64,000 bases of DNA from Mycteria americana (taxonomy: Eukaryota > Chordata > Aves > Ciconiiformes > Ciconiidae), in NCBI RefSeq assembly GCF_035582795.1, contig NC_134370.1, positions 32,351,501-32,415,500 on the forward strand, given 5' to 3'. Made by a program: the position numbers and the translations under genes. Positions 25,501 to 38,511 of this stretch are shown piece by piece (position 1 is the stretch's first letter; each line of letters starts with the position of its first letter). The notes beneath the pieces were generated by a model. The model was not told the origin of the DNA, did not search any database, and was given only the letters and a program-made list of their open reading frames with translations.

Positions 25501-28500
25501 TAAAGGTTGTCTTTTGGTTACTGTAAAAGAAGAATTAACACTGTGCAGTAGTATATGATAACAATGAAGAATAAGTGGGAAGTGACATTGCTGTGAAGTC
25601 CAGTAAGCACAGCCTCACTGGTCAAGAACCAGGGGATACCACCCCAATGTTAGGAAACTTCTCGTGGCTTGAGTTTGAGGTCAGACTTGCTGCTGGCCAC
25701 TTGGCTTTGTTTCCTCACCTATATTTTATTGTCTCTTGAAATCTGAAACAGTATACTGAGCAGTTGCTTGTGCTCCTTGCCAGCGTGATTTATGAACTAC
25801 ATACAAGGTAGTGCTGGCTGTGGCCTTGTGTTGAAAGGGAGATGGCTCTTCCTTTAAATGCTTTCTGTATAGCATTAATCCAGAGCAATTCATTCTTTTT
25901 CCTGTGAGCTAGAAAGCTTATTCTTCTTGTGAGCTGATTTGGTTATCTGTTGCTGTATTAATTTAGTGATCTGATCCTTTGAACCTATTGATTTAATTGT
26001 AACTGTTCACTCAATTTTGTTCATTGCATTACTCCATCTTTAATTAGTTTAGTAAAACTGTATAGTGAATCAGCTAACCATAGTACAACTATGGTTATTT
26101 AAATGTTTTTTTTCTTGTTCAGCCTTGAAATTAAATCCATAAATGCACAGAACAGATTTATTCTGCTACATTGCAACAAGATAAGCTCAAGGTTACAGAA
26201 ACCAACAGATGAGAAATTTGCTTGCCTCTTGGTTGTGTTTCCTCACCAGTGTTCAAGAGTCCCTTTTAGTCTCAGACAGTATCCTGAATGTGTTTCCCCT
26301 CTATAAGCAATATAAAGTTTGATTGTGTGCTAATGGAAAATCGTTTGAGGTGGTGTGTTGCCACCTTCATCAATAGAAGGGTGTTTTCATCCTGTGCACA
26401 GAAAATCACATGATTCACTCCTAACTGCAGATAGTGAGAACTTCCGCTCTGGCATTTAGAAGTCTAAATAGAAGAAATCATTCACTGTGGTTTTAAAATG
26501 CATCCTCTCAGGCCGTATTGGCCAAAGCACGATAAAATATGATGGGATTGAACAGACAGGCTACTGCCACTGAAAATGAGAGAAGCTGCGGATTTGTGCC
26601 TATGTACCTGATTAGCAGGTGTCACGCAGGAACCACACACACAGCTTAACCTTGGTAGCGAGAGGGGTGGCTTGCACTTTCCATCTCTTTAACACCGTTA
26701 GGCAAATTTCTAGGGTTGTTCTCTATCTAGTGGCAGTTGACCCTGTGGTTGGCCTACATAGCTAGGATATGTATCCACATAATGGAAACTTCTGATCTTG
26801 TGATTTTTACTAGTAATGATCTAGATAAACATGAGTGCATGATTGTATGATGATCTGTGACTTTGAAGGACCCGATAGATTTTTATTTCTGCTCATGTGG
26901 TTATGTAGTCAGGCAATGGTGTGGGTGGGTGGGCAAAAAGGAAAGGAACGATGTCACTGATGGAGGGCTTCAGCTTCTGGGGCCAGAAATGCTGCTGCTG
27001 AAAACAATGCTGAGCCCAGATTATAATGCAAAGTTACTCATCCCAGATTATTATGCAAAACCCATGCATCCATATCCACTTTCAGTTTGAACAGGGAAGA
27101 GAAAAATTCTTCATTACTAACATATATCAGGCATTGCCAAAAATTTGTTGAACTGCGTGTCTTGGGCATGCTGGAGTGAAAAGAAAAACACTTGCAGGAA
27201 AAAATGTCTGTCTGTTAAATCAAGTACTGCACCTAATAATTACATATGCTTGTCAGGTTTTAAGAAAAACAAAGTTGTGAGGTTTGTTTTCTTAAATGGA
27301 TGAAAGGATATAACTGTGAATTGGTAAAGTGTGCCAAGAAGCATGGCTTTGCAGGGATATGTTTTGTTATAATTGTTCCGTACTATAATAGCATTTCTCT
27401 TCAATGTGGAATTAGAGGGAGGTAGAAGTTCACTAAAAGGTGTCTGTAATGTATTTATTAAGAGGCTTCTTTTATGTGTATAATGCAAAGGTAGTCGGTA
27501 GCTAATCTGCAGTAAAAGGAATCTGTGAGCTTTCAAAAGAAATCCAAGTAGGTGGCAACAGAGCAGCGGGAGAAGATCGAGTGGCTGAAGCAAAACTGTC
27601 CAGCAGCTCTCCACGGTATAACAGTGCTGAGAGCAATTGCATTCCTCTGGGTGGAGAAAGGCTCTGAACCACCATGGCAGTGAAATGAGGGACCTGTGGA
27701 GAAGTGACAATTTCATTGTGGTGATCCTAGAATCTGATTTTCTTCTCTTATTGTATGGAAATTTTGGTTTTGCCCCATGCTGAGGGGAGGGCAAGTCACT
27801 CTGTTGTGTGGACTGTTCTTAAATCAAATGCAGAAGGTTTTCAGGGTTCAGAAGGACTATGGCACTTGCTGCTGGTCCTCCTGTGCCCCTCTCTCTAAGC
27901 CCTGTTAATTCAGTTGACGTAGACGAACATGGTGGAGCAGCTATGGCTTTTATTCATTTCTTAGGATTGGTTTGCCCTTAATTAAGGGGAAATCCAAGAA
28001 TGCGGGTTGGAAAGAGAGGCTTGGAGTAAACAATAGGGCTTAAGGGTGGCAAATGCTGCTCTCTCACCTCTCTCTCCTAAATGCATTTTACTTGGTAAAT
28101 TATAGGAACTATGTGAAGTGACTGAATAATCACTGCTGGATTTCTTTGGACCCTGACTGTAAATCTGTCCCTTGAAAGGGAAATCTGTCTTACTTAATAA
28201 GCCCAAGTCAAGTGGTGGAGTCAAAGCTCTCTGAACAAACCACTGAGGAAAGTAAAATATAATTTATCCATAATGGGAAGTCCATCAAAAGCATGTGACT
28301 AATGACAATTTAGAGGTAAATCTCCAAACAAGGCTCAGAAACAGAATCTTGCTTTATTGTAACACACGACATAAAGGTCACTGTGTACTTCAGGTTCTTA
28401 TGTTCCTGGTGTTTATAAGTCCTGAGAGTGAAAGGAGGAGTTTGTGGTAAGAAGGGTAAAGCCTGACTATTCTTGGGTTTTCTCCACCTACTGTGTGAGG

Positions 28501-30676
28501 AAAAGGGTGTTTAGCTACTTGGGTAACAGGTTTTGTGGATCTGCAGATAGACCAGCACAGGTGAAGGCATTGATGCACTCAATGGCCTTCCTGGCAGGAA
28601 GAAGCCAGAAGTGGAAAAATATGGTCCTTGTGCATTATTGCAGGAAACCCACTTTGCAAATTGGGATTAAGCTGGCAAAGCAGTAAGATAACTAGGAGAT
28701 TTTTACCAACTTGGGAGCCATTGAGGATATGAGAACAAAAGCACAATCTGCATAGAAATCTTGGAGAGGTATTTAAAAGTTATTTTTGGAATGGAGTAAG
28801 CAGCACCCCAGGGAAACTGGTCAAGTAATGATATGGTGGTGATAAATCTGGAGGACTTCTTGGGAACATGAAAACTCTGTAATGATTTTATACCCTCAAG
28901 TATGTCATTTAAAATATAAGTGCAAGGATATGCTTTGGGTTCGAGGTTGTTTTGGTTTTTTTTTTTTCCCCCTTCCCTTCCCCTGCCCCTCCTGGGTATA
29001 ATTTCTTTAATGTAAAGTGTTCTTCCAAGAGTGGTTTGCTTACTTGCTTGTAGACTCTTGCATGACTCAGAGCAGTATGTGAAGAATCTGCCTGTGTTTC
29101 CAGGGAGCAGAAATCCCTACCTAAGTATGATCTAAAAGGTCAAATTTAATAAATTTATCTCTCAGGAAAACAAGCATCTTTCTTAGCTGGTGGGGGAAAA
29201 AAAAAAAGGTTTTGCATTTTAAAAAAAATCTAAAGCATATTATAGTTGTGTAAGTGTGAAGTGCTAAAGCTCGTATTACTGAAAGCATACTGGTGTAAAT
29301 CCTCAATATGTGTTGAAGTCAGTAGCATTACTCGTAATTCTATTATATAGTCTCTGTAAAGAAAGGAGAGCTGCTGGGAAATGTAATTCAAATTTGGTCT
29401 TAAAGTACTTATCTAAGGGCTGTATCCTGCCAGTATTTTTAAAATAAGAGTTGTAATCAATGCCATTGCTTAAAAATCCATGTTGCCTGGTACAGTCATG
29501 TGTGATAACGCAGCACTGCAGCAAACAAAGCTATTTCAACTGCAGACTTGCATTCAGCTGGATAGTGCACAGCTGTAGTATAATATATTGCTGTATAATG
29601 CAGCACAGTTTACACTGGAAGCATGAGAGAGTGTATTTAATGATATTATGAAGATATCACAGAACTTGGGAGCTTTAGAAACCGTTGGTCAGTGAAGTTT
29701 CACAAGGGTGCTGTGACAGGGACTGTGACTCATGGAGTCCTGGATGCTTAAAGTGGTGCCTGTTTTTTATCCTCCCTGCCCTTTACATAAACCCTTTACC
29801 ACAATATATCTGAGTTGTCAGAAGACCAGAAAAAATATTTAGGTCTCTTTATATTCTTTCTCTCAGAACTGGTGAGTGAGGTGTGTAGAGTAATAATTTT
29901 AAGTTAATTTCTAATAGGAATCAATAAAAAGAGGTCATTGTTTCCAGTGTTTTCAGGTGTTGTGTACCAGGAACTGAAGTGTTTTGGATCTCTTAAACAA
30001 ATTTGTATTTTTTCTGTGGCTTAAATGTATGTACTATGGCAATAACACCCAAGTGGTGCTATGTGGAGTGCTACAAAGCCGTGTGGTCCTGGCTTTGTAG
30101 CTGGCTTTGTAAAAACTACTGCAAATGTATCTATGATATACATTTCTGTTTTCACCACAAGCTTTATACCAAGGCTGTGTAAATGGGAATGGATAGGTGG
30201 TGAAGGGATGAGGTGCCACTAAGATGTGGCTTGTGTGACTTAAACCATTGGAAAGGTTGTGAATGATGGTGTGTTCATAGGCAGGAGCAGCATAAAATGC
30301 CCACAGAAAATCAACCTGACATGAACAAACTTCTTGACACAGGGAAACCTGGGTTAGAAAGCTCCTACTCCGTTTGTACACACAAATGTCCTCTACAGTG
30401 TAGAAGTAGGAAGGAAGCGATGTGCTTTTCTTTTTCTCTGCTCTCCTCCTTTCTCACCAGGCCATATGGAAATATTTCAAGGTGGGTTTTTTTTTCTCTC
30501 TTTCTCAAAAGAGGTGTATATTCTTCCCCCGCTCCTTCCACAACACCTAGTCATCAGGACACCCCTTTCTCAGGTGGGAGACCTAGTTTGGGTGCCTACT
30601 CCAGCAGAATTGAAGAAGTGACTTGAATGTAACCAAGAAGTGGGTATAACCAGCTTGTAGTTCTGTGTGGGCTTGT

Positions 30677-30714
30677 CTTTTCCTATCTGTCTCAGCTTTT
30701 CCTACCTGTCTCAA
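30677..30714 (+). repeat. 19-bp tandem duplication
   Basis: Two adjacent copies of cttttcctatctgtctcag, the second with two substitutions. A local pyrimidine-rich duplication with no assignable function. Confidence 0.85.
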
Positions 30715-33700
30715 TATAAGGTGTCGTCCCCTGGCCAGTTCCCCCCCCACCCCGTTTAAAAAATTGAAAGAAAAAAATCATAAGACAGCTGAAGTCCTGT
30801 CACTCAGGTCAACAACGGAGCTTGGATACTGAATATTTGCATCCAGACTCAGCCCCATGGAATGGGCTCGTCCCAAGGACCACACAAAGCATTTTCTGTT
30901 TGAAATTATTTTAAATATGAGAAAACTTTTTCTAGTCTCTGTATGATTTACAAACTTGAAATTACTCAGAATTACCTGTTTGACTAGCCAAAAATAAACC
31001 TACCATGTTTCCCTTATGCCTCCTAGAGAAGTAGGACAGCTGACTGAGGGCAGTAACTGAGGAAAGGAACTTGATGTTCTTGTTCACCCTTAAATTGAGA
31101 ACTGAATGCAGTGTTCATGCAACAGTCCACTCAATTAGTCATGAAATGAATCGGTGACTGCGGTGGGAATGGAGCCCAGGAATCATGATCCCTCTGCTCC
31201 AATGGCTGGATTGCACTGCCTTTAAAAAAAGATCCCCTTTTTTGAGTAGGAAATTTAAGAAATACCATGACAGTTTACCATACTAGTTGGCTTGATTTTT
31301 TTTTTTTCCTTTCCTCTGAGACAGAAATACAATAAGCAAAGGCTTTGCTAGGATAAATTTTGAAGTCAGGCATACAATGAGAGTCAAGCTGATGTTTCTG
31401 TTATAAAATCTTCATTTCATCCCTTCCTGGAAACATGAGTATGAATTATGAACTCCATGACTGGCAACCTTTTCCTGAAGACAACATAGATAACTGGGAG
31501 AATATATTCTCTCCTGCTCTGTGTGTGTGACTTCCATTAATGCTAATAGAGTCACTAAAAAGGCAAATATGCCCTTGTTTGTACAAATGGCTGGGAAGTA
31601 GATGTTGCAAAAACATACTGGGGAAAAAAAAAAATACTCCATGACACAGCACTGCAAGTCAAAAGAGAGACCTTACCAGCTGGGAGAAGTGGCCCATTGT
31701 GAGATAGTCATTAAATATAATGTGGTTTAGAATGGACTGTTGAAAAAGACCAGGTTTTCTTAAAGGTAAAATTAGTTTCCACTTAGAGTACTTTCCATTG
31801 TGAGGCTTTTAAAGGGCTCTGCACATACAAACTGCATCAGTATTTAGTAGCGGCAAAGGACTGAGTGCCTGACAACTGGAAAGGTCCCTATTCTTTGCCT
31901 GAGATGCAGCAAAGGGCAGTGTTCAAGTTCCTGGCTTGTAGTAAAATCTTTCTGCTTACATCACTTCTCAGTGGAATTTGCAGTGAAGTAGGAACAAACA
32001 CAAGATCGGTTACTATGTCTTGGCTGGAGGGCAGAACTTTTCAAATGTACGTGTTCAGACTTTTCTGGCTATCTGCTTCACCACGCAGCAGCATCTATTT
32101 TACTGGTTTTGTTAATGTCTAGATGGATAAAGTGAGAAATAGCAAGAATATGATTTCTCCAGAGTCTTCAGCCAACTGAAGTGAACTGCAGGATAACTTC
32201 TAGTAACTTGCTTTTTCCTCTGGTTGACATACCCACCCTGCAGTTTCAATCAATTCTAACAAAGCACGGATATATTCTTACGGTCAAGTGTTGGTAAGTT
32301 TTATAATAGTGGGAGTACTGGGAAATGTATTCGCAATGAAGTATCTATCCAATGCTGGTGTCATTCTTGGCCTCTTATTACATGAGAAAGTGTGAGATCA
32401 GTCAGTATGTATTTATGGTGGTAACACAAGTAATGAGATCTGGGGGTTTTCTTGTTTTGGTTTTCCTTTTTGAATTTGCCTCTTTGGGTTGCTGTGAGGC
32501 AGAGGACAGCTGTCTTAGCAATGTCTCATCATCTGTAATAGGCAGGTCGTGGACCAGCTTATGAAACTGGACAGTATGTGCAATGTGGATGGATCAATAA
32601 GAGGCATGCAAGATGTTTTTGAATAACTTGTAACCAGTTGGACAATGGATGCAGTATCATTTCTACTCTCTTGTCTGCCTTAACACCTGGGAGCAGGAGT
32701 TCCCCTGCAGGGAATTTTATCTGTTTGGTGGAGAATCTTGTAAATCTTTTTCCCCCCTCAGATGAGTGCCAGTGAAGTTAGTTCAGAGATTATCTTGATA
32801 GGGGTACTATTAAATTATGAATAATTAATAAACATTTTTACTTGGGGAGTTCACATCCTTATGTATCTGTATTGTAACAAAGATGGCAACCATACCTACT
32901 TTGTTCCCTTTTTTTTAAAAAACAAAACAAACAAAAAAGGATACCTGCTCAGGAAAACAAGCTTACAGAGTTTAGCCTTTTCCAGTTAGTGTCCAGTGGA
33001 TATAATGACAAGGAGCTTGCTTAGCAGTGAAGGAGAAAGGGTTTTTCCTGTAACTATGAGTTACACTTGCATCCCAAATGGTGATGACAAAGGATTCTTT
33101 GGCCACCTGTGTGTTAGAGCTCTCCATAAAATACATATTGGTGGTATTAAAATGTTGTGAATAAACAGATTCCTTTTGAGTTTCTTCTGAATCAAAGTGT
33201 TTATTAAATCCAAATGCCAAGATAGAGATTAAATTTACCAACACTGATACAGCTTGACTTGGACTACATTAAGAGTGCATTTATGCAACTATGAAAATGT
33301 GGGAGGCTGGAAAAGCCTATATAGGCTCTTGTCTATTGTAAAGAAAAGTCCTGTTAAAGAGAAATAGGGCGTGAAAAGGCACAGTTGGAAGAGAGGAGTA
33401 GGGAAGTAAATATGAATCTTATCAAGATGCAACAGATATTGAACTGATGGAATTAAGCGAACATAAGTATGAATTAAATCAAATCTAGGCTGTGTGTACT
33501 CTGCTGAATTAAATCAGGTAAAATCTGGAAATAATAGTGCTTGCCTTCTTCATGGCATCTTAAAAGACATGTCAATCCAAATAAAGCATTAACTGTAGCA
33601 AAGTTTCAGATTGTCAGGAGGCACACAACAAATTAATCAAGAATGTCAACTGTCCCACAAAGAACTCTGTAATTCAGCAGCCTCTTCTTGCAGAGAGACT

Positions 33701-35496
33701 CTAGTCCATTACTCCTGGAAAATTATCATACTATGCTATCAACCATGAAAAGAGAAAAGAAGGTTTCAATAAGCTAAAGGAAGCTTCAGTAAAGGAACTG
33801 AAACCTCGAGCTGTCACCACAGGAGAATGACAATCAGATAACTTTTTAAACATAAACACCCACAAAGTTAGGAATATATAGTAGGTTTGAGTTTTTGCAT
33901 TACTATTTCCAAACAGAAGCAGAGCTGTTAAATTTCTTATTCTAAAATGCAATGAAATTTGACCTGTGTGTGTGTGTTACCTGTAGACGTCTTTGGCTAT
34001 TGGGGAAGGAGGGAGTGTTACCATGCTATGTATTAGAATCTTTTTTCATTACTTTTTGTTTTCATTCTTCCAACTCCATAGACTGAGCAACTAACAACTG
34101 GAGATATTTGCTGCATCTTTATACCTGTATAACTGATACAGAGGAGGTTCCATTCACTTTCAGAGGGAATAATAATCATTGCTAGATGTACACACGCAGA
34201 TATACACACACATATTTTAGGCGCTAGCTCTTGTCTTAGCTAGGGGTAAATGCATAGGCAATTATGGATTTGTGCTGTCAGGGGGACTAGAGAATCACCA
34301 CCACCCCCCTCACCCTGCTACAGATAAAGATTCTTGAGAAAACTCTAGGGGTAGCTTTGCAGAAGGTTATTTCCCCTGTCTAAACTACCCAGACTCTGAG
34401 TCTTTTTTTCTCTTCTTCCCCTTCCCAAAAAAGAACTGTAATTTCCCTACAACGTTTCTCACACTGTTTTAAGCACTTAACATTGTCCCAATTTTTATGT
34501 GGGGAAGCCTCAGCTTAGCTATAGTAAATGGGTGGAAGTTAGAAGACGACAGGCGAAATGCTGAATCTTAAAGCACGCCATTTATTCTGAGCATAGGCTA
34601 TGATATGGTAAAAGTCTCAATGTTCTGGTCTCGCAGAGCTCCAGCTTCCAAAGCAGCTTTGTAAATGTTCAGTAAACGTGAGGGGCTTTCCAGATCCAGG
34701 CATATCCTGCAGCCATAGTTCTGGTGATGTCTTTCAAAATGTGCCTTGTTCTTGTTGTGGCAGCACAGACGGACAGAGCCCTGGGTGCAAGGCTCTGAGC
34801 GTGGCAATGCACAAGCCTTTCAGTTCACCTTTCTAGGATGTTCTACGTTTCTGATTGCAATGTCATTTTCAGAGCCTTGCTCAAGCCAGTCTCTTGTGGT
34901 AGCAAACCCCATTGGGTACAGGTTTCATACCACGTTGGTTCTGACAACAGAAATAAGCACAGCAATAGCTCATGATAGGTTAGCTTAAAATCACCACAGT
35001 GGTTTGCAAAGGTAATAGAGCTGTTAGAGATGTGCATAGAATTGCATCTGTTGCCACGGAGTTGAACTTTGAATAGTGACTGTCACTGAAGTTGGGTATT
35101 TACCTTGCATATTTCTAATGAGATGTCATTCTTCCATTGGTAGTGTAAATCCAGTGGTACCTTATGTAATAATGTGTAATGAGTTGTTCCCTACACAATG
35201 ATGATGGAATATCATGGTGACTTATAACACTCTTAACACGCAAAATGTTGGCAAATGGATTAGCCTTTTAGTGCTGACTGCTGCATCTAAACAATGTACA
35301 CCCACCGCAAAACGTCAGCACTCTTCCAATGGCAAACGATGAATGGCAGAATTGAAATGAGCGCTCTCATTTATACTTAGAAATGCAATATCGGTAGCTT
35401 TTTTGGGAGGAGAGAAATAATAGACGAAGGAGTAAGTATTACAAAAACATAATCTAAGCTAAAGTTAAAAAAAAAAAAAAGAGTAGAGGGGGAAGA

Positions 35497-35541
35497 GAAA
35501 GAAAAGATAATGCAGATAATGTGAAAGAAAAGGTAATGCAG
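35497..35541 (+). repeat. Duplicated purine-rich 19-mer, 26-bp period
   Basis: gaaagaaaagataatgcag at 35497-35515 recurs with one substitution at 35523-35541. It follows a 14-base A run (35467-35480) in a purine-rich stretch. Confidence 0.85.
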
Positions 35542-36239
35542 CCTGACTTAAATCAAGCTTAAAACCAGACACAATGAAGTTTTGATGCTGCAACTCTCCA
35601 TCTTGCAGAGATGCTACTGAAGTTGCAGTTCTCTTTGGTGTGGTGGATCCATTTAGATCTCACTGTACTTTGCATGTTACAAATCGGGTTTTATGGCATT
35701 TGAGATTTCTTCTAGGCACTGTCCTCATTTGCTGCTGTCCTCTGGCTGTGACAAATAGCCTTCTGCCCTTTTTTGGGGCCTGTTTCAGCTGGTCTGTCTT
35801 ATAGTATTCTGGGCTCCTGTCCTTTTTTCCCCCTCTTGTCTGGGACTGGATCCTTTTCTGCATGCGGAGTGTTTGCTCATGCATTTCACAGGAAATTTTG
35901 TAACTTGTCCAATTCACTGGGTTTTGATTATTAATATATTTTCTATTACTATTTCACTATTATTAAAATAGCCAGGGGCGTCCCAGCTGAGGTCAAGACC
36001 TCACTGTACAAACTTAAGTAAGAGGCAAGCCTGCTCCCAAGTGCTTGGAGTCTAACGGACTGGTGTTTGGATGCCTGCATAAACCACGGGGTTAATAGCC
36101 GCATATTTCTACAGGTTTCAGGCTAGGATGCCAAAGCACTTTTCGAACACAAATAAATTTAACCTCCTTTCCTCTATGGAAGTCAGAAATTGGTTCTGTG
36201 ATAACACTTCCCCCCTCTCTAATTCCCACACATGTACTT

Positions 36240-36570
36240 GTTACTGACATATATATGACTGTGGTCAATATAGGTGCTTAACTTTTTAAAGAGCCTGTGT
36301 AAGTCACTAAGTGCATATTGATTTGAAGCAAATGTAAATTAGAATTAATTTTGACTTGCTAACGTAGTCAAATAAGGAACATTTCTATTGATCTTTGTCC
36401 CAGAAGCCAATTATCCGGATTAAGTGTTTTTATTACAAGAAATACAGCATACAGTATATATCATTCTGTATTGATCGGTGTAAAATGGCATATTTAAGAC
36501 AAAGACTGTAAGTAAGAGTAGTTAACAAGTGATTTATTTTTAAAGAGTATATCTTGTTTTATTTACCCCC
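36240..36570. promoter_or_regulatory. Candidate regulatory segment upstream of the GRID1 CpG island
   Basis: Located about 2 kb upstream of the GRID1 ATG. Contains ccaattatccggattaag, with an OTX/PITX-type GGATTA core (36417-36422), tattgatctttgtc with a SOX-like core, and gaattaattttgac. Motif evidence only. Confidence 0.25.
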
Positions 36571-37917
36571 ACTTTTCCCTGTTCAAAAGCTGTGCTTGTA
36601 ACTACCACTGACTAGTAGGCTGTTGACGCATGTGGATCAACAGGGATTCTTGTTCATATCATTTCCATTTCGGCTTCCTTCCCTTTCACTCTGCTCTGTC
36701 TATGCTGTGTTCCCTCCCCTGCCACTGTAGAGCTTATCTATATTTGCTGCTCCTTAGCATTAAGCGGTTTTTGCCGTACTGGGCTCTGCATGAAAAAAAT
36801 GTTTTCTCTATTAAATAATTACATTGCAGCAATCTCTCATGCAAGCAAGGACTGCGAAGTAGCTGGAGAATTTAGTAGCGCATGTACAGGTGATGGTTAT
36901 AAAAAGTGCGCTGAAATTACATGGCAGTGCTGGTGTAAGGACGGGGGAAACAGACCCTTCGGGCATTTGCCCCGGAGCCGCCCCTCGGAAGCCCTCTGTG
37001 GCCTGACTCCCGGGGTTAAGCAGGCGGTGGCCTGATCCTTCCCCCGCCGCGTCTCTGAGCTCTGGCGTTACCTCCCCGGGAGCAGGAGCCGGCCCCAGCG
37101 CTCCGTTACTAGACAGACTTGCGCTTAAAAGACGGCGACCTCCAGGAATCGCTCTGCCTGCTGTCCTCCCAATGCTGACATTATCTATATGTACCGCTAC
37201 GGCGGTCCGCGCCTCAGCGCCGCGGCAACTTCATAATCTTGGTAACATCCTGCTCTCAACTCATTTTCTTGGCAGTATTTTAATTACGTTTCGGGCTCCT
37301 GAATGAATTTGTTTTCTCTGGATCCTTGGTATATTGAGACGCTTGTCACGTTTGGGTGCCTGCAATCACTGATGCGTTTGTTTTAGGGGATGAATTAGTC
37401 TTCTGAGCCTGAGCATGTCCAATTTATGAATTAGATTTCACTGAAAGCTAGAACAAAACAAAACAAGAACCGGTTTTGCTGTACCGCTTTTCTCGCCCAC
37501 CCCCTTGCCTCCAGCGCGGGGGTAAAAATCTCGCATTTCCCTTTCGCTCGTCAAACGCCGATCACGTCCCGGGCCCGAGCGTGCGGAAGGAGGAAGGGGC
37601 ATCTCCCCCACCTCGGCGCGGTGTCCCCGCGCCGCCCCCGGCCGCCGAAGTTGGGCGAGCGGCAGCAGGCGCGGCCCCGCGCCCTTACCTCCGGGGGCGT
37701 CCCGCCGCGCCGCGTAGTGCCGAGCCGCGCCGCGCCGGTCTCGCCCCGGGCCGGGCGGGGGCTGCGGGAAGCCGCGCAATGCAGGGCGCCGGGCGCCCTC
37801 CCGGCAGGGGCTGCCGCCCCGCGGAAGAGCCTGCGCCCGGCAACCGAGGAGCTGCCGAGAACCCCTCCTCTGCCCCCTGCGCTTGGAGCGGCGGCCCCTG
37901 CCCCTTTCCCGCGGGAG

Positions 37918-37998
37918 ACATACGCACGTTATATACATATGAAAGATATCTCTCTCAAATTCTGGATATATCCAAATATATTTAATTGCAATTATTGT
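37918..37998. other. AT-rich block inside the CpG island
   Basis: About 80 bp of nearly CpG-free AT-rich DNA flanked on both sides by DNA of very high GC content. It contains ttatatacat (about 37929), a perfect 12-bp palindrome tggatatatcca (37963-37974) and aatatatttaattgcaatt. These include TATA-like and homeodomain-like (TTAATTGC) cores. It lies about 500 bp upstream of the GRID1 ATG. It could be a TATA-type core promoter element or a conserved factor-binding block. I see no sign of a mobile element in it. Confidence 0.5.
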
Positions 37999-38133
37999 CC
38001 CTGTTCTCGCGCAGCCATCCCGCTTCCTCGCGGAGCTGCCAACTGCCCTCCGAAACGCCCGCCCGGGCGCCCCGCTGCCCGCGCCCGCCGCCGCGCCGTG
38101 CCCCGGCGGCACCGAGCGCCGAGGCTCCGCAGT

Positions 38134-38139
38134 CACGTG
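38134..38139. promoter_or_regulatory. E-box CACGTG in the GRID1 proximal region
   Basis: A perfect palindromic E-box within gtcacgtggc, 360 bp upstream of the GRID1 ATG in CpG-rich DNA. This core is the known site of USF, MYC/MAX and TFE-type bHLH-ZIP factors. Binding is an inference from the motif alone. Confidence 0.4.
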
Positions 38140-38150
38140 GCGCGGGGGGC

Positions 38151-38179
38151 GGGCGGCGGCGGCGGCGGCGGCGGGGGGG
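38151..38179. repeat. GGC trinucleotide repeat with flanking G runs
   Basis: About seven to eight uninterrupted GGC units followed by a run of seven G, and preceded by another G run at 38144-38149. It lies 320-350 bp upstream of the start codon, so it is in the core promoter or 5' UTR. The G-rich strand is the coding strand, so a transcript starting upstream would carry a GGC tract able to form quadruplex or hairpin structure. Confidence 0.8.
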
Positions 38180-38475
38180 CCGCTCCGCAGTTCGCGGTCT
38201 GCCGGCGCCCCGGCACACACCGAGCGCTGGAGGCTCCGCCGCGCCGCCTGCCAACCCGGGATCTACCTCCGTGCGGCTTTAGCCCCGGCTTTTTTTTCTC
38301 TCCCCATCGCCCGTTTTCCTCAATCTTGGAAGATTCTTGGGGTGCTGGGGGAATCTGGGGTTTTTTTCTAAGGGGGGTGTCTGGGCATCTCCCCCCGCGC
38401 CCGCTGCCTCGCTCCACCTGCCCTTGCGCCTTTTTTCTTCTTTCCCCTGTCTGTCTCTCCACCAAACCCGGGCTG

Positions 38476-38511
38476 ATGTGCTGTGCGAGAGGCTGGAAAT
38501 GGAAGTGTTGA
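38476..38511 (+). promoter_or_regulatory. Short upstream ORF overlapping the GRID1 start codon
   Basis: An ATG at 38476 opens an 11-codon frame ([11 protein letters not shown]) ending in TGA at 38509-38511. It is out of frame with GRID1 and overlaps the GRID1 ATG. The upstream ATG has C at -3 and T at +4, a weak context, while the GRID1 ATG has a good one. Leaky scanning would be expected, with the uORF reducing GRID1 translation. The uORF is real only if transcription starts upstream of 38476, which is likely. Confidence 0.5.

Larger units (their letters stand above)
24001..36200. other. Upstream gene-poor DNA, no gene seen
   Basis: AT-rich DNA without a recognisable gene. The longest minus-strand frame (27240-27794, 184 codons) starts at a TTG, has its first ATG at codon 27, and shows no domain. 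Stretches at 26470-26710 and 35110-35420 have complex, non-repetitive sequence and may be regulatory. No identifiable interspersed repeat was seen by eye. Confidence 0.55.

Noticed and set aside
27240..27794. 184-codon minus-strand open frame
   Set aside because: It begins at TTG (first ATG at codon 27), is rich in Leu/Ser/His without a domain pattern, and has no promoter or splice context.
37438..38220. Minus-strand open frame of 260 codons in the CpG island, and overlapping + frames of up to 296 codons
   Set aside because: Arg/Ala/Gly/Pro-rich translations on both strands with no domain, explained by high GC. The frame crosses the AT-rich block only by chance.
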